A model generated the notes under the pieces. It was not told the origin of the DNA and searched no databases. It saw only the letters and a program-made list of their open reading frames with translations. Made by a program: the position numbers and the translations under genes. This document shows, one piece after another, positions 35,293 to 44,479 of a DNA stretch of 64,000 nucleotides (the first letter of the stretch is position 1; each line of letters begins with the position of its first letter). Source of the stretch: S010-25 sp964441285 (lineage in GTDB: Bacteria; Pseudomonadota; Gammaproteobacteria; SZUA-229); NCBI GenBank assembly GCA_964441285.1, contig CAYTUK010000001.1:186001-250000 (forward strand), read 5' to 3'.

Positions 35293-35493
35293 ATGAATGT
35301 TTCGTCGACTGCAAATACGTTTGCCCAACAAACCATTAATAATACCCATAGAACGGAAGGTGCTGCTGAAGGCAATAAACCCGATGGTGATGCCGACAAG
35401 GATACTATTGCTGGTGTGGCAACGACGAGTCAACCAGTTACTGTTTCATCAGGAGGCAGTACAATTGGTAGCCACATAAATGTTACCGCTTAA
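35293..35493 (+). CDS. Small uncharacterised protein (66 aa)
   Basis: I do not recognise a family. The protein is polar and probably disordered, rich in Thr, Ser, Asn, Gly and acidic residues, with no signal peptide, membrane segment or cysteine. The start (MNVSSTANTFAQQT) and the last third (SSGGSTIGSHINVTA) look more ordered than the middle. A perfect AGGAGG Shine-Dalgarno lies 6 bp before the ATG, which is the main evidence that it is translated. TCCTA (35272-35276) and TAGGA (35281-35285) could fold over that site. A terminator-like hairpin precedes it. Confidence 0.65.
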   Translation: MNVSSTANTFAQQTINNTHRTEGAAEGNKPDGDADKDTIAGVATTSQPVTVSSGGSTIGSHINVTA

Positions 35494-35615
35494 AACTTGA
35501 GAAATCTCTGGCTGGGTAATGGCTACACCAGCAAGACTATTCTAACTGAAACTGGTCAGTTTGGAATTGCCACGCCGTGCAACAGAAATAGATAAAATTT
35601 CCATTGGTAAGCCTG

Positions 35616-36290
35616 TCAGATGGTTCCTGATATTATGTGCAGATTTTTATCAATATTACGTTTTGTCAGTGGGTTGTAAGTACAGAATTTTGCAAAGTCA
35701 TAATCTATAAAGCGATAGGGTAAATATTCATCCCGCCCTGCAGGGATACCAAGCCGTGTTGTCTGTATGATTTTTGCTGGTGTTTGATTAATATTTTCAA
35801 TGTAAAATTGTTCCTTATCAAATTGCTGTTGATCCCATTCTCTAACTTTCAGGTTAAGCGCCTTACATAATAAGGTTTGACCGCGACAGAGTTTTTCTGC
35901 CGGTCGCGGGTCGCCAGAAATTGTTGGATTCAATTGCTGCATGATATCGATGTTGGCCAACGGTGAATCGTTATTGTGAAATGGGTAGGCTGATTTTATT
36001 AAAACAGCGTTGCCCTTGCCTTTGCAGCTTATGTTTAATGAGTCTTTGCCGCGTGCATAATACATATAAATGGTGCCAGCTGACATGAACAGCGCTTTTC
36101 GTTTTTCTGTATAACCAAGAGAGGCATGGCTGCCCTTTTCTTCAAGATAATAAGCTTCAGTTTCTATGATGCGGGCAGACAGCCAATGCCCCCTGTATTT
36201 TCTGCGAATGATTTTACCCAGTAGTCGTTGTGCTACCAGGCAGGCATCATTGTTAAAGAAAGATATGTTTACACCGCATGTCTTTAACAA
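35616..36290 (-). CDS. Alkyladenine (3-methyladenine) DNA glycosylase, AAG/MPG family
   Basis: It excises alkylated and deaminated purines, starting base excision repair. The catalytic region reads ARIIETEAYYLEEKGSHAS, with the glutamate of the family's VETEAY motif. Further motifs are SAGTIYMYYARGKDSLNI, GNAVLIKSAYP, PAEKLCRGQTLLCKAL and the C-terminal GIPAGRDEYLPYRF. Length (224 aa) is normal. It has no obvious operon partner. The gene upstream on the same strand is a transporter 47 bp away. Confidence 0.9.
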   Translation of the reverse strand: MLKTCGVNISFFNNDACLVAQRLLGKIIRRKYRGHWLSARIIETEAYYLEEKGSHASLGYTEKRKALFMSAGTIYMYYARGKDSLNISCKGKGNAVLIKSAYPFHNNDSPLANIDIMQQLNPTISGDPRPAEKLCRGQTLLCKALNLKVREWDQQQFDKEQFYIENINQTPAKIIQTTRLGIPAGRDEYLPYRFIDYDFAKFCTYNPLTKRNIDKNLHIISGTI

Positions 36291-36337
36291 TGGGTATCCT
36301 GTTTATTCGGTTCAGTCATAATAATTATTCTTAATGT

Positions 36338-37600
36338 TTAAACAGCATCAAGTTTCCGCATTGATTTTGGTAAAAGTTTAAAGTCCACTAGTGCGGTAAT
36401 AAAAACTTTAAAGAATGTTGCCTCATCTTCATACATTATTTTGTAATACTGTATTTTCATGGTCATGGCGCTGCCGAATATAATTGAACCCAGTGCCAGA
36501 AATGAGCCGGTTGCCAGGGTGGATACGCCAGTAATGCCCTGGCCGATAGTGCAACCGAGTGCCAGTACCCCGCCAAGACCCATTAATGCGGCACCAATTA
36601 TGTGACTTAAAAAATCTTTTATACTGGCAAACCATTCAAAACGAAACGAGCGGGTAAAGAGTGACCAGATGAATGACCCCACAATTACACCAAATACTGA
36701 GATCAGGCCAAAAGTGAGTAGACCTGAAAGAAAACCACTTTTGACATAACCCAGTGCCTGTCCAATTGGGTTTATAAAAGTATAAGATTGTGGGCTTAAA
36801 GTGCGTCCTTCCAGTGGTTTGCCTGCATCGCTATCAGCCAGCATGTCCCATTGTTGATAGTAGGTGCTTAGTGTGTAAGGGCCATCGTCTGCTTTGATCT
36901 GGATATTACTACTAATAAACCAGGCACTAAGGATAACCAGACCGATAACAATACCACTGAGAATATTGTCACGACTGGAGCGAAATTCCTTCGATCTGAA
37001 GAGGAAGAATAACAATACAATACCAACGCTGAGACCCGCAATTAGCCGTGCCATACTGGTATGGCTGCTGCTGAGCATGGCACCAATATCCTGATCGCTG
37101 CCAATAGCTTTGGAAAGCGGATGAGTCCAGTGGTAAAACAATACACTGTAGAGGGTTTGATCACTGTTAGGGAAAGGATTTATCATGTAATAGGCGACCA
37201 CGGCAATCACCATGAAAACCAGCAATGATTTAATGTTGCCGCCACCAAGACGAACCAGAGTTTTATTTGCACAACCACTGGACAGTGTCATGCCTATACC
37301 AAACAGTATGCCACCGATAATATTTTCTACATAAATGAGCCGACTGGCGCGGTAGGGCGGAAACGTGTGAGTAACATCAATCAGGCCAGTATATTCCAGC
37401 AGAGCAACGCCAATGGTGGCAACCGCAATGGCCAATAACCAGGCGCGGAAACGGTTGTAGTCACGCATATTTACCATGTCTGATACTGCGCCCATAGTAC
37501 AAAAGTTGGTTTTATTTACCACTGCGCCAAGCACAATCGAGATAAGAAATGTTGACCAGAGAAAAAAGGATAAACCTGAAGAAAAAGAATTAAAAAGCAT
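36338..37600 (-). CDS. YeeE/YedE-family sulfur compound transporter
   Basis: An integral membrane protein of 420 aa with about ten hydrophobic segments in two repeats. Each repeat carries the cysteine motif of this family: SSGCANKTLVRLGGGN near residue 108 and LALGCTIGQGITGVSTLATG near 350. An early NFCTMGAVSDM is also typical. Characterised relatives import thiosulfate by passing it along these cysteines. Transport of thiosulfate or a similar sulfur species is therefore likely, but the substrate is inferred. No TusA or sulfurtransferase gene is next to it. Confidence 0.85.
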   Translation of the reverse strand: MLFNSFSSGLSFFLWSTFLISIVLGAVVNKTNFCTMGAVSDMVNMRDYNRFRAWLLAIAVATIGVALLEYTGLIDVTHTFPPYRASRLIYVENIIGGILFGIGMTLSSGCANKTLVRLGGGNIKSLLVFMVIAVVAYYMINPFPNSDQTLYSVLFYHWTHPLSKAIGSDQDIGAMLSSSHTSMARLIAGLSVGIVLLFFLFRSKEFRSSRDNILSGIVIGLVILSAWFISSNIQIKADDGPYTLSTYYQQWDMLADSDAGKPLEGRTLSPQSYTFINPIGQALGYVKSGFLSGLLTFGLISVFGVIVGSFIWSLFTRSFRFEWFASIKDFLSHIIGAALMGLGGVLALGCTIGQGITGVSTLATGSFLALGSIIFGSAMTMKIQYYKIMYEDEATFFKVFITALVDFKLLPKSMRKLDAV

Positions 37601-37644
37601 TATTCACAACCAGTTATAAGTAGTCAGAGAAGGAAACTCGTGAA

Positions 37645-37784
37645 CCTCTGATTAATCCATAAAATCGTAGCTTACAGGCTGAAGTGTCCAGTTTCAGCGT
37701 AGTGAAGCTTCGCAATAGCCGGTGATTACGTGCTTCGTGCCCTTGAAGCTGAATTATTCAGCTTCATGCAGAATTAATCATGAG
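37645..37784. repeat. MITE-like palindromic element, family member 2
   Basis: Ends CTCTGATTAAT (left) and ATTAATCATGAG (right) are inverted copies differing by one base. Just inside the right end is a perfect 21-bp palindrome (37745-37765, arms GAAGCTGAAT). Read in reverse, the right end (ATGATTAATTCTGCATGAAG) matches 13961-13979 almost exactly. No coding capacity. Confidence 0.6.
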
Positions 37785-37938
37785 ATTCTCTTAATTAAGA
37801 GACGACAAAGCTGGCTTTTTATTCCAAATAGATGGTTTTTAATCGAGTTATTACTGAAACAGATAAAAAGGCTACCTGGTGTTCAAGATATGCTGTAAAT
37901 ACCGTCATGTAAGTTCGATACCCGTATCCCTGCGGCTG

Positions 37939-37956
37939 ATTTATCCATCCTGTTAG
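37939..37956 (+). repeat. CCATCC dispersed repeat, copy A
   Basis: ATTTATCCATCCTGTTAG, preceded by CCCGTATCCC. It shares ATCCATCCTGTTAG with the copies at 51252 and 61411 and resembles the one at 56179. Confidence 0.65.
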
Positions 37957-38054
37957 TAAATCGAGGGTGCTCATGATCTTGTATTAAAATCTCACCGTCT
38001 GAGTTAATACGGAATGTGTTGTTTTTATTTTTGATGGCGAGAGCGGGCAACATA

Positions 38055-39815
38055 TCAGGATTTATACAATGGTTCTAACACGACTTCGCCTGTCTGCCTG
38101 GTTTCTCTTTTTTCTTTTTTATATTGCTTGAATGTTGTTACCAGCGCGTTGATATGCATTTCAGACAGTCCTGCCTGTCGAGTTGTCGAGTTATATAAAG
38201 CTTTGTTAAGTTGCTCAATCTCTTGTCTTAGTTGCATTGGACATTGTTGCGCTAATTGAGACAGGCTGGTGATGGTTTGATCTGGCCAGCGTATCTGTGC
38301 CCATGCTAGTAGGGCATTCTTAATAGCTTCAGGATGATTCCGATTGCAGGCCTGTAGTACGGCTTTCCCCAGGGGAGGTAATGCAGCGACTTTTGGCTTT
38401 ATGTTATTGCTGTCTGAGTGTTCATGGCTGCGGGTAGTGAACAGGTAAATCAACGTGATAATCCAGCCCAGTGCCAGGGTTAAGCTAATCCCTTGCCAGA
38501 CTCGGCTATCACCAGGTATGTAGCCGGTACTTGCCGGCATGGTGGATACTTTCCTGCTGGTTGGCTGAGTGTTGCCTGGAGGAGTAACGGGTGGGGCTAT
38601 TTGTGTGATCGCACCGGTAACATGCAGGGTAATTGCGGGCAGAATAGCAACTTCTGCTTTATTCGTATGCGTGTTCCACCAGGGAAGTTTTATTTCGGGT
38701 AAAACATAGTTACCAGGTTTGGCAGGAATCAGGGCTACTTTAATTTGTTTTGTCCCGATTATGCCAATCGTGTTTTGCTGGTTACTGGTCGTGGCTTTGT
38801 CTGGATATTGTTGCAGATGAAGGATCCTGGAAAAATTTAGATTGGGCAATGATGTCCCCGTCTGTCCCTGTGCCACGATACTGATAGTGCGGGTAATGGG
38901 TTCGCCCGTTTTGACATGATTTATGTCACTTGACCAGTTTTCAGTTAGCTTAAGCTTGCCAGCAGGCAACCAGTCCTGTGTGTTGGTCTTTGCGGGTTCA
39001 GGTTTGACCTGTACTGTCACAGATGGACTACGCAAACGTTTTAATCGACCACTCATCTGGAATTGATCGAAAATGCTTCTTGGTTGCATTGAGTCGATTT
39101 GGCCTTCAAAGGTTACGGGCTTAATCGTTAGTTTGCCACTGTGTTGTGGGTAAATAACATAACGTCGTTCGATAACCTCATATTGGATACCCTTTCGCCT
39201 GGTCTGATATGTAGTATCCGCGCCCAGCTTTTGTATGATTGCATCAGGGTCACTGGTTGTTGGTTGACTCAGTGAGGCACCCGTGATGCCAACGGTGCGT
39301 AATAAACGGACAGAATAGATAATTTGTGCCTGTATCCATGCGGTTTTTTTGTTAACACTGCTCTCGAGAAATATTTTTGCCGGGATGCTGGCTTGTCCAT
39401 TTGGTAGAGTGCTACTGGATGTAACACTGTTTTTAATAGTGAGGCGAATTGATGGGCTTTTATCTTTTCCAAATGAAATAGAAGGTATGGTGAAATGGCC
39501 GATATTGCGAGCAATGAGTACCAGATCCCAGGCTTTCTTCAAACTATAATGCCCATTAATTAAACGCATATTGGTACTCTGACTACTATTTAAAATATCA
39601 AAATTCTTTTCCAGGGGGCTAAAATCCGGGTGACCATCGACGTTACTGTCTGCTTCATAGACGAGATGAAAAGAATCGTCCAGCGATACTGGATTGTGAC
39701 TGGCCTTGACAGTAATATTTACCGCGAAAGTCTGACTGCTATAGACAAACAGCGTAATGCTTATTAGGACTGAAAGGAGGTTTATGATTCGGTTTGTCAA
39801 TGTTCTTGTTACCAT
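38055..39815 (-). CDS. batD: BatD-like protein of the MoxR/Bat operon
   Basis: A 586-residue protein with an N-terminal signal segment (about 8-32), a long periplasmic region of several beta-rich repeats (VKASHNPVSLDDSFHLVYEA at the start is the BatD hallmark), one membrane helix near residue 445 (ISLTLALGWIITLIYLF) and a cytoplasmic tail of about 115 residues. BatD proteins are linked to aerotolerance and envelope stress in Bacteroides and Francisella, but the mechanism is not established. The 5' end overlaps the upstream batB-like gene by 7 bp. It is the last gene of the operon. Confidence 0.85.
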   Translation of the reverse strand: MVTRTLTNRIINLLSVLISITLFVYSSQTFAVNITVKASHNPVSLDDSFHLVYEADSNVDGHPDFSPLEKNFDILNSSQSTNMRLINGHYSLKKAWDLVLIARNIGHFTIPSISFGKDKSPSIRLTIKNSVTSSSTLPNGQASIPAKIFLESSVNKKTAWIQAQIIYSVRLLRTVGITGASLSQPTTSDPDAIIQKLGADTTYQTRRKGIQYEVIERRYVIYPQHSGKLTIKPVTFEGQIDSMQPRSIFDQFQMSGRLKRLRSPSVTVQVKPEPAKTNTQDWLPAGKLKLTENWSSDINHVKTGEPITRTISIVAQGQTGTSLPNLNFSRILHLQQYPDKATTSNQQNTIGIIGTKQIKVALIPAKPGNYVLPEIKLPWWNTHTNKAEVAILPAITLHVTGAITQIAPPVTPPGNTQPTSRKVSTMPASTGYIPGDSRVWQGISLTLALGWIITLIYLFTTRSHEHSDSNNIKPKVAALPPLGKAVLQACNRNHPEAIKNALLAWAQIRWPDQTITSLSQLAQQCPMQLRQEIEQLNKALYNSTTRQAGLSEMHINALVTTFKQYKKEKRETRQTGEVVLEPLYKS

Positions 39816-41812
39816 GGCTGAATACTATTGTGCTGGTTAGGTAGTTGGCTGTACTGATATAAAAATTTTCGCCGCAGTAAGCCACCGGGGTCATCGGGTA
39901 TACGCCGTAGCCATTGTTCAGTGGCTCTTTGATCTTCTGTAAGCGGGGCCTGACGTGGGTTTTCTGCTTTCGTCTGTGGTGTCTGTTTTTTCTGTGGTTT
40001 CCCTTTTTGTTTAGCCTCGGCCTGTTTTAATGCTGCATCTTGCTGTTGCTGTTTCTTCTGTTGTGCTGTCTGTTGTTTAGATGCTTGTTGGGATTTTTTA
40101 GCTGATTGTTTGTGTTTCTTTCCTTGTTGTTGCCCAGTTTTTGATGACTGCTGTTTCTGTTGACTATTTTGTTTTTTCTGCTGATGCGGAGGGGCTTTCT
40201 GCCCCTGTTTAGTGGGGTTTTGTTGTTGATTTTTATTATTTTTATTTTGTTTGCTCTGTTTGTTTTGTTTGTTTTGTTTGCTCTGTTTGTTTTGTTTGTT
40301 TTGTTTCTTACCGGATTTATTTTTTTTGTTTTTCCGCTGTTGTTTTTTAAGGGCTTTTTTTACCAGTTTTCGGTTATACACCGCATCTTTATTGGCTTTG
40401 TTTAATTTAATTGCTTCATTATAGGCGTGGATAGAGGCTTTATATTTGCCGGTTTTTGCCAGTGCATTCCCCGCATTATAATAGTCATTACTGCTCGCAG
40501 TTGGTGTTTTATCATTCGCCTGTTTTGAGCGTATTAATGTCTGGTCAAACAGTTTTGTTGCCTGTGCGTAGTTGCCGTTGCGATAAAGTGCGCTGGCTTT
40601 CCATTGTCTGTTGCTGAATATTTTTGCGGCTTTATTCGTATTACCGGTATTAAAGGCTCGCATGGCCCTCTGGTTGGGTGTTAGCCAGAGATTTTTCAGA
40701 GAAAAAGAGGAGGCGAAGTGTGTGATGGTGGTTGCCGGTACCTGCGTTGTCTTTTCAGCCGCAAATCCAGATTGAGGAAAAGGTAAAATAAAAATAATGA
40801 ATAAAGCGAGCCAGCCTTTTCGTGCCCAGAGTGCAGCAAAAAATAACAGCGGTAAAATTAGCCAGATACCTTCATCCTGCCAACTGTCTGCATGGATATT
40901 GGTGACTAATCTCTCATTGTTGATAGCATTATTGGCGTGCTGAGCAAAGAGTGCTGTCAGTTTCAGGGTATCACTGTTGTCGGCGGCAATGGATGTATAC
41001 ACACCACCGCCTGCAAGTGCCATTATGCGTAGCCGAGCTGGATTAAGTTTTGGGATGACAATGGCGCCATTGGCATCTTGTAGAAAACCATTAGCAAGGG
41101 GTATTGGGCTGCCTGCTTCTGTCCCGATACCAAAGATGGAGACACGGTAGCCCTGGGCGCTAATTTTTTTTATCGCGCTCAAGTCTCGCTTATGGATGCC
41201 ATCAGTAATGACGAGTACATCACCCTGTGTTACGCCAGCCTGGACAAATAAATTATGTGCTTTTGCCAATGCATCAGAAAGGTTACTTCCCTGTGCAGGC
41301 ATCATCGAGGTCACCAGCACGGGCACCAGATTAGCGATGTTGCCATTATCATCGGTGAGCGGAGTGACGGTAAAGGCATTCGCTGCGTAAACAATCAGTG
41401 CTGTCTGTCCACCATGACGTTGTTTGAGTATATCGAGTAATTCGAGCTTTGCGCGTTCGATGCGTGAAGGTTTAATGTCAGTGGCATTCATCGACTGTGA
41501 TAAGTCCAGCAAAATAACCAGTGCGGACTGCTGTCTAAAAACCTGTTGTGGTAATTTCTTATAAACGGGGCCAGCGAGTGCAGTAATGCATAGACTGGTT
41601 GCGATAAAGGTTAACCAGACGGGTAAAAAACTGCGCTTTCCCTGTTTGTCTGTGAGCATAAAAGGGAGCAGTTTAGCATCACAGACTTTTTGCCAGTTTA
41701 TGTTTTGTCCGTGTTTTTTAATCATCCATATCAGATACAGCAGCAGTGGGATAAAGGCATAAAACCATTGCGGCCGCAAAAAATGTAGATGATGGATGAT
41801 CTCGTTTATCAT
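39809..41812 (-). CDS. BatB-BatC fusion: VWA domain, TPRs and Lys/Gln-rich tail
   Basis: Two N-terminal helices and a von Willebrand A domain with MIDAS motif DLSQSMNATD (near residue 97) correspond to BatB. After a helix near 315 come tetratricopeptide repeats (about 395-480; YYNAGNALAKTGKYKASIHAYNEA), corresponding to BatC. Residues of about 490-625 are almost entirely Lys, Gln, Asn and Ser, probably disordered and highly basic. The last 45 residues (LTEDQRATEQWLRRIPDDPGGLLRRKF) are again conserved in this family. It overlaps batA by 4 bp. Confidence 0.85.
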   Translation of the reverse strand: MINEIIHHLHFLRPQWFYAFIPLLLYLIWMIKKHGQNINWQKVCDAKLLPFMLTDKQGKRSFLPVWLTFIATSLCITALAGPVYKKLPQQVFRQQSALVILLDLSQSMNATDIKPSRIERAKLELLDILKQRHGGQTALIVYAANAFTVTPLTDDNGNIANLVPVLVTSMMPAQGSNLSDALAKAHNLFVQAGVTQGDVLVITDGIHKRDLSAIKKISAQGYRVSIFGIGTEAGSPIPLANGFLQDANGAIVIPKLNPARLRIMALAGGGVYTSIAADNSDTLKLTALFAQHANNAINNERLVTNIHADSWQDEGIWLILPLLFFAALWARKGWLALFIIFILPFPQSGFAAEKTTQVPATTITHFASSFSLKNLWLTPNQRAMRAFNTGNTNKAAKIFSNRQWKASALYRNGNYAQATKLFDQTLIRSKQANDKTPTASSNDYYNAGNALAKTGKYKASIHAYNEAIKLNKANKDAVYNRKLVKKALKKQQRKNKKNKSGKKQNKQNKQSKQNKQNKQSKQNKNNKNQQQNPTKQGQKAPPHQQKKQNSQQKQQSSKTGQQQGKKHKQSAKKSQQASKQQTAQQKKQQQQDAALKQAEAKQKGKPQKKQTPQTKAENPRQAPLTEDQRATEQWLRRIPDDPGGLLRRKFLYQYSQLPNQHNSIQPW
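40250..40303. repeat. 27-bp tandem repeat inside the Lys/Gln-rich tail
   Basis: Two identical 27-bp units (40250-40276 and 40277-40303) encode a nine-residue Lys/Gln/Asn/Ser unit. They sit in a longer degenerate run. Unit number could vary by slippage without breaking the frame. Confidence 0.8.
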
Positions 41813-42825
41813 GCTTTTAATCGTGTAGAAAATAAAGGTAGTTTCAATAACAAGGCAAGTAAAGCGGCTATAAACAGTGCGGCACTTAATGGCAGATAAG
41901 ACAGGGCTTTTGTTGGGCGATAAGATTTTTTCTCTTTTGCTACCGGCTCAATTTTATCCAGGATTCGATAAATACTTTCTAAATCAGCAGTATTGCGTGC
42001 GCGGAAGTAGCGTCCGCCGGTTATTTTTGCAATGGCTCTTAAGGTATTTTCATCCAGCTCACGCGAACCACGGTTGCCAATACCAATAGTGTAGATTTTT
42101 AAACCCTTTCTGGCGGCAAGTTCGGCGGCTTTTCGCGGTGTTATTTCTCCGGCATTATTGACCCCATCGGTGACGAGTATCAGCACACGGTCATTGTAAG
42201 GGTGTTTTTTATTATGTCTGTCTTTACTGGTTGCGTTGGCATTATCTTCCTGTAAACGTTTAACCGCCAGTCCAATGGCATCGCCAATAGCTGTAGCATT
42301 ACCTGCCAGTCCGGTAACCGCCTCATGTAAGAATTTATTGACTGTTGTGCGATCAAAAGTAAGTGGTGCCTGCACATAGGCCTGGTCACCAAATAGAATC
42401 AAGCCGATGCGGTCACCGACTCGGTGTTCAATAAACTGGCTGATTACCGCTTTGGTTGCGGCAAGACGACTGACAGAACGGTTCATATAACGAAACGGTA
42501 GTTCCATACTTTTTGACAGGTCGACAGCAATTAATAAATCACGGCCGCTGACAGGCAGTTCTATCGCGTCACCTATCCATTGCGGGCGTGCGGCGGCAAT
42601 GACCAGAAATAGCCATGCCAGCGCGTATAACAGTAATGGCCAACGCCGATTTCTGGGTTTTATGCTGCTGTTTGTGGTTAATTTAAAATCTTCCAGGTAG
42701 GGGACATGCAGTGCGGCTTCGTTGGTCTGTTTTGCTCGTGGCAGCAGCCATCGTAATAACCAGGGCAGAGGGAATGCTACGAAGACCCAGGGCCAGAGGA
42801 AATGCACCATATTCAGCTGCATCAT
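41809..42825 (-). CDS. batA: BatA-like von Willebrand A membrane protein
   Basis: A 338-residue protein with an N-terminal helix, a second helix near residue 65, a VWA domain (MIDAS: AVDLSKSMELP near residue 105; VTDGVNNAGEITP near 215) and a C-terminal helix (PLSAALFIAALLALLLKLP). The extracytoplasmic VWA domain probably binds a protein partner through a metal ion. It overlaps both neighbours by 4 bp, which supports joint translation with the BatB-BatC fusion and DUF4381 genes. Confidence 0.88.
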   Translation of the reverse strand: MMQLNMVHFLWPWVFVAFPLPWLLRWLLPRAKQTNEAALHVPYLEDFKLTTNSSIKPRNRRWPLLLYALAWLFLVIAAARPQWIGDAIELPVSGRDLLIAVDLSKSMELPFRYMNRSVSRLAATKAVISQFIEHRVGDRIGLILFGDQAYVQAPLTFDRTTVNKFLHEAVTGLAGNATAIGDAIGLAVKRLQEDNANATSKDRHNKKHPYNDRVLILVTDGVNNAGEITPRKAAELAARKGLKIYTIGIGNRGSRELDENTLRAIAKITGGRYFRARNTADLESIYRILDKIEPVAKEKKSYRPTKALSYLPLSAALFIAALLALLLKLPLFSTRLKA

Positions 42826-43439
42826 GCCTGCCGCTCCGATATGAGAGGCTTAAGTTTTTGTTTGCCACTATCCCTGCTTTGTCTATGGCGGCTGCTTTTT
42901 AACGGTTGCGCTGTTAGCCACTGCTCACAGAGTATTAGTAGCGTATCGGCATCGTACTCGATGGTATTATTTTTAGCTGTGTCAGGTTCTGGCATATAAG
43001 GTGCGGTTAATAAAATCTCACCAAGCGGGCCATTAAATCCCGGTTGTTTTGCTGCCAGAGAAGTATCGTCAAGATAATTTAACCAGTTTTTTCCAGTGAG
43101 GCCTGCAGTGTTCTGGCGAGGGTAAAAACTGATGCTGGCGCGGCGTAATAAAGTGGATAATTGTTGTGCCAGGCGGATTTTATTGTGCGTCTGAAGAAAC
43201 TGTTTCTTAATGGTGTGAAACGTTTCGTTGGTGACACGTTTCAGGCGGCGCGCGTGGCGGATTTTTTTTACCATAAAATAAATGGCTACAAGGCAAACGA
43301 GAGTCGCTAATACTAACCACCATCCCAGTGCGGGCGGCCACCATGATATAGCCGTAGGCAGATGAATATCACGCAGTGGCAGATTGTGACTATTTACCAT
43401 TGTTGGTAGTGCGGGGCTGGTTAAGATGGGATTAGGCAT
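42822..43439 (-). CDS. DUF4381 membrane protein
   Basis: A 205-residue protein. The start (about 1-35) contains LRDIHLPTAISWWPPALGWW, the DUF4381 hallmark, leading into one transmembrane helix (about 40-58). A basic cytoplasmic tail follows with KNWLNYLDDT. It always occurs in operons of this type. Its own activity is unknown. It sits 3 bp after the DUF58 gene. Confidence 0.85.
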   Translation of the reverse strand: MPNPILTSPALPTMVNSHNLPLRDIHLPTAISWWPPALGWWLVLATLVCLVAIYFMVKKIRHARRLKRVTNETFHTIKKQFLQTHNKIRLAQQLSTLLRRASISFYPRQNTAGLTGKNWLNYLDDTSLAAKQPGFNGPLGEILLTAPYMPEPDTAKNNTIEYDADTLLILCEQWLTAQPLKSSRHRQSRDSGKQKLKPLISERQA

Positions 43440-43442
43440 GGT

Positions 43443-44402
43443 TTAACCTTTTACTGTGCGCAGCGGTTTGTTTTTAGCTGCACGTATGCCCAGACCATTC
43501 TGTAACTGTTCTAGCGTATCACCTTCGGTTGAGATTGAGAGCAAAAAAATGCGGTGTTGCAGGCTGAAGCGTTGCAGTGTTTGCAGGCGTTGTTCGAAGC
43601 GCTCATGGTAACTCTGGCGGGTTGCTTTACTGGATGCATTGATAAGCTGAATTGATTGACCATTGGTTACTCGATAATGGCCAGATAAGGGGAGGTGCGT
43701 TTCAATGGGATCATAAATCTGGATCAGCATAACATCGTTATGGCGCGATAGATTGGCCAGATGCGAATAGGCGGATTCATCCATTTCACGAAAGTCGCTT
43801 AACATAAAGATGAGACTGCCGGGGCGGACAACTTTACGCAGACGCGAGATTGAAGTTGCCATATTACGCGCAGCGTGTGTGGACGAGAAGGTTTGTTGCC
43901 AGGCACTATGTTTGCAACTTCTACCGATAAAATCCAGCACGGCGGTTTTACCACGCCGTGGTCGAAGCTCAATATGTTGGTCAGCCGAGAAAATAAGTCC
44001 ACCAAGCCGATCATTGTTTTCCGTAGCGCTCCATGCAAGTAAAGTGGCAACTGTGCTGGCAACAACCGCTTTAAAACTGCCGCGGGTGGCAAAAAACATT
44101 GATGGATTTAAGTCCAGACATAAGAGTACTGGACGCTCACGTTCTTCACGAAAGATTTTGGTATGTGCCGTGCCGGTACGTGCAGTCACGCGCCAGTCCA
44201 TGTTGCGAATATCGTCACCGGGAAGATAAAGACGTGACTCATCAAATTCCATGCCGCGACCCTTAAAAGAAGATAAATAAGCGCCGCCCTGTTGTGCATG
44301 GATTTTGCCACTATTAAGCGATAGTGTACCGGCTTGATCGCGCAATCGGATTAATGATTGTGGGCTTATCCAGGTAATATTTTCAGCGGATGGCTCTAAC
44401 AT
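43443..44402 (-). CDS. DUF58 protein of the MoxR/Bat operon
   Basis: A 319-residue soluble protein with the DUF58 core YLPGDDIRNMDWRVTARTGTAHTKIFREERERPVLL near residues 75-105. A VWA-like fold with a degenerate metal site (CLDLNPSMFF) follows. It is thought to act with the MoxR ATPase on the downstream VWA proteins. There is no membrane helix. The upstream moxR gene ends 77 bp before its start. Confidence 0.88.
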   Translation of the reverse strand: MLEPSAENITWISPQSLIRLRDQAGTLSLNSGKIHAQQGGAYLSSFKGRGMEFDESRLYLPGDDIRNMDWRVTARTGTAHTKIFREERERPVLLCLDLNPSMFFATRGSFKAVVASTVATLLAWSATENNDRLGGLIFSADQHIELRPRRGKTAVLDFIGRSCKHSAWQQTFSSTHAARNMATSISRLRKVVRPGSLIFMLSDFREMDESAYSHLANLSRHNDVMLIQIYDPIETHLPLSGHYRVTNGQSIQLINASSKATRQSYHERFEQRLQTLQRFSLQHRIFLLSISTEGDTLEQLQNGLGIRAAKNKPLRTVKG

Positions 44403-44479
44403 TTGATCAATCTAAAATCTAATATTTTAATGGGTCTAATTCTAATCGGGGTAACTTTATAGGAAATGTGTTAATTAAT

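Larger units (their letters stand above)
37601..38054. other. 454-bp gap with palindromic repeats
   Basis: No gene is supported. It holds an imperfect inverted element (37645-37784) and one copy of the CCATCC repeat (37939-37956). The remaining bases show nothing I recognise. Confidence 0.6.

Noticed and set aside
40250..40303. CRISPR-like repeat
   Set aside because: Units are adjacent without spacers and lie inside a reading frame encoding Lys/Gln repeats.
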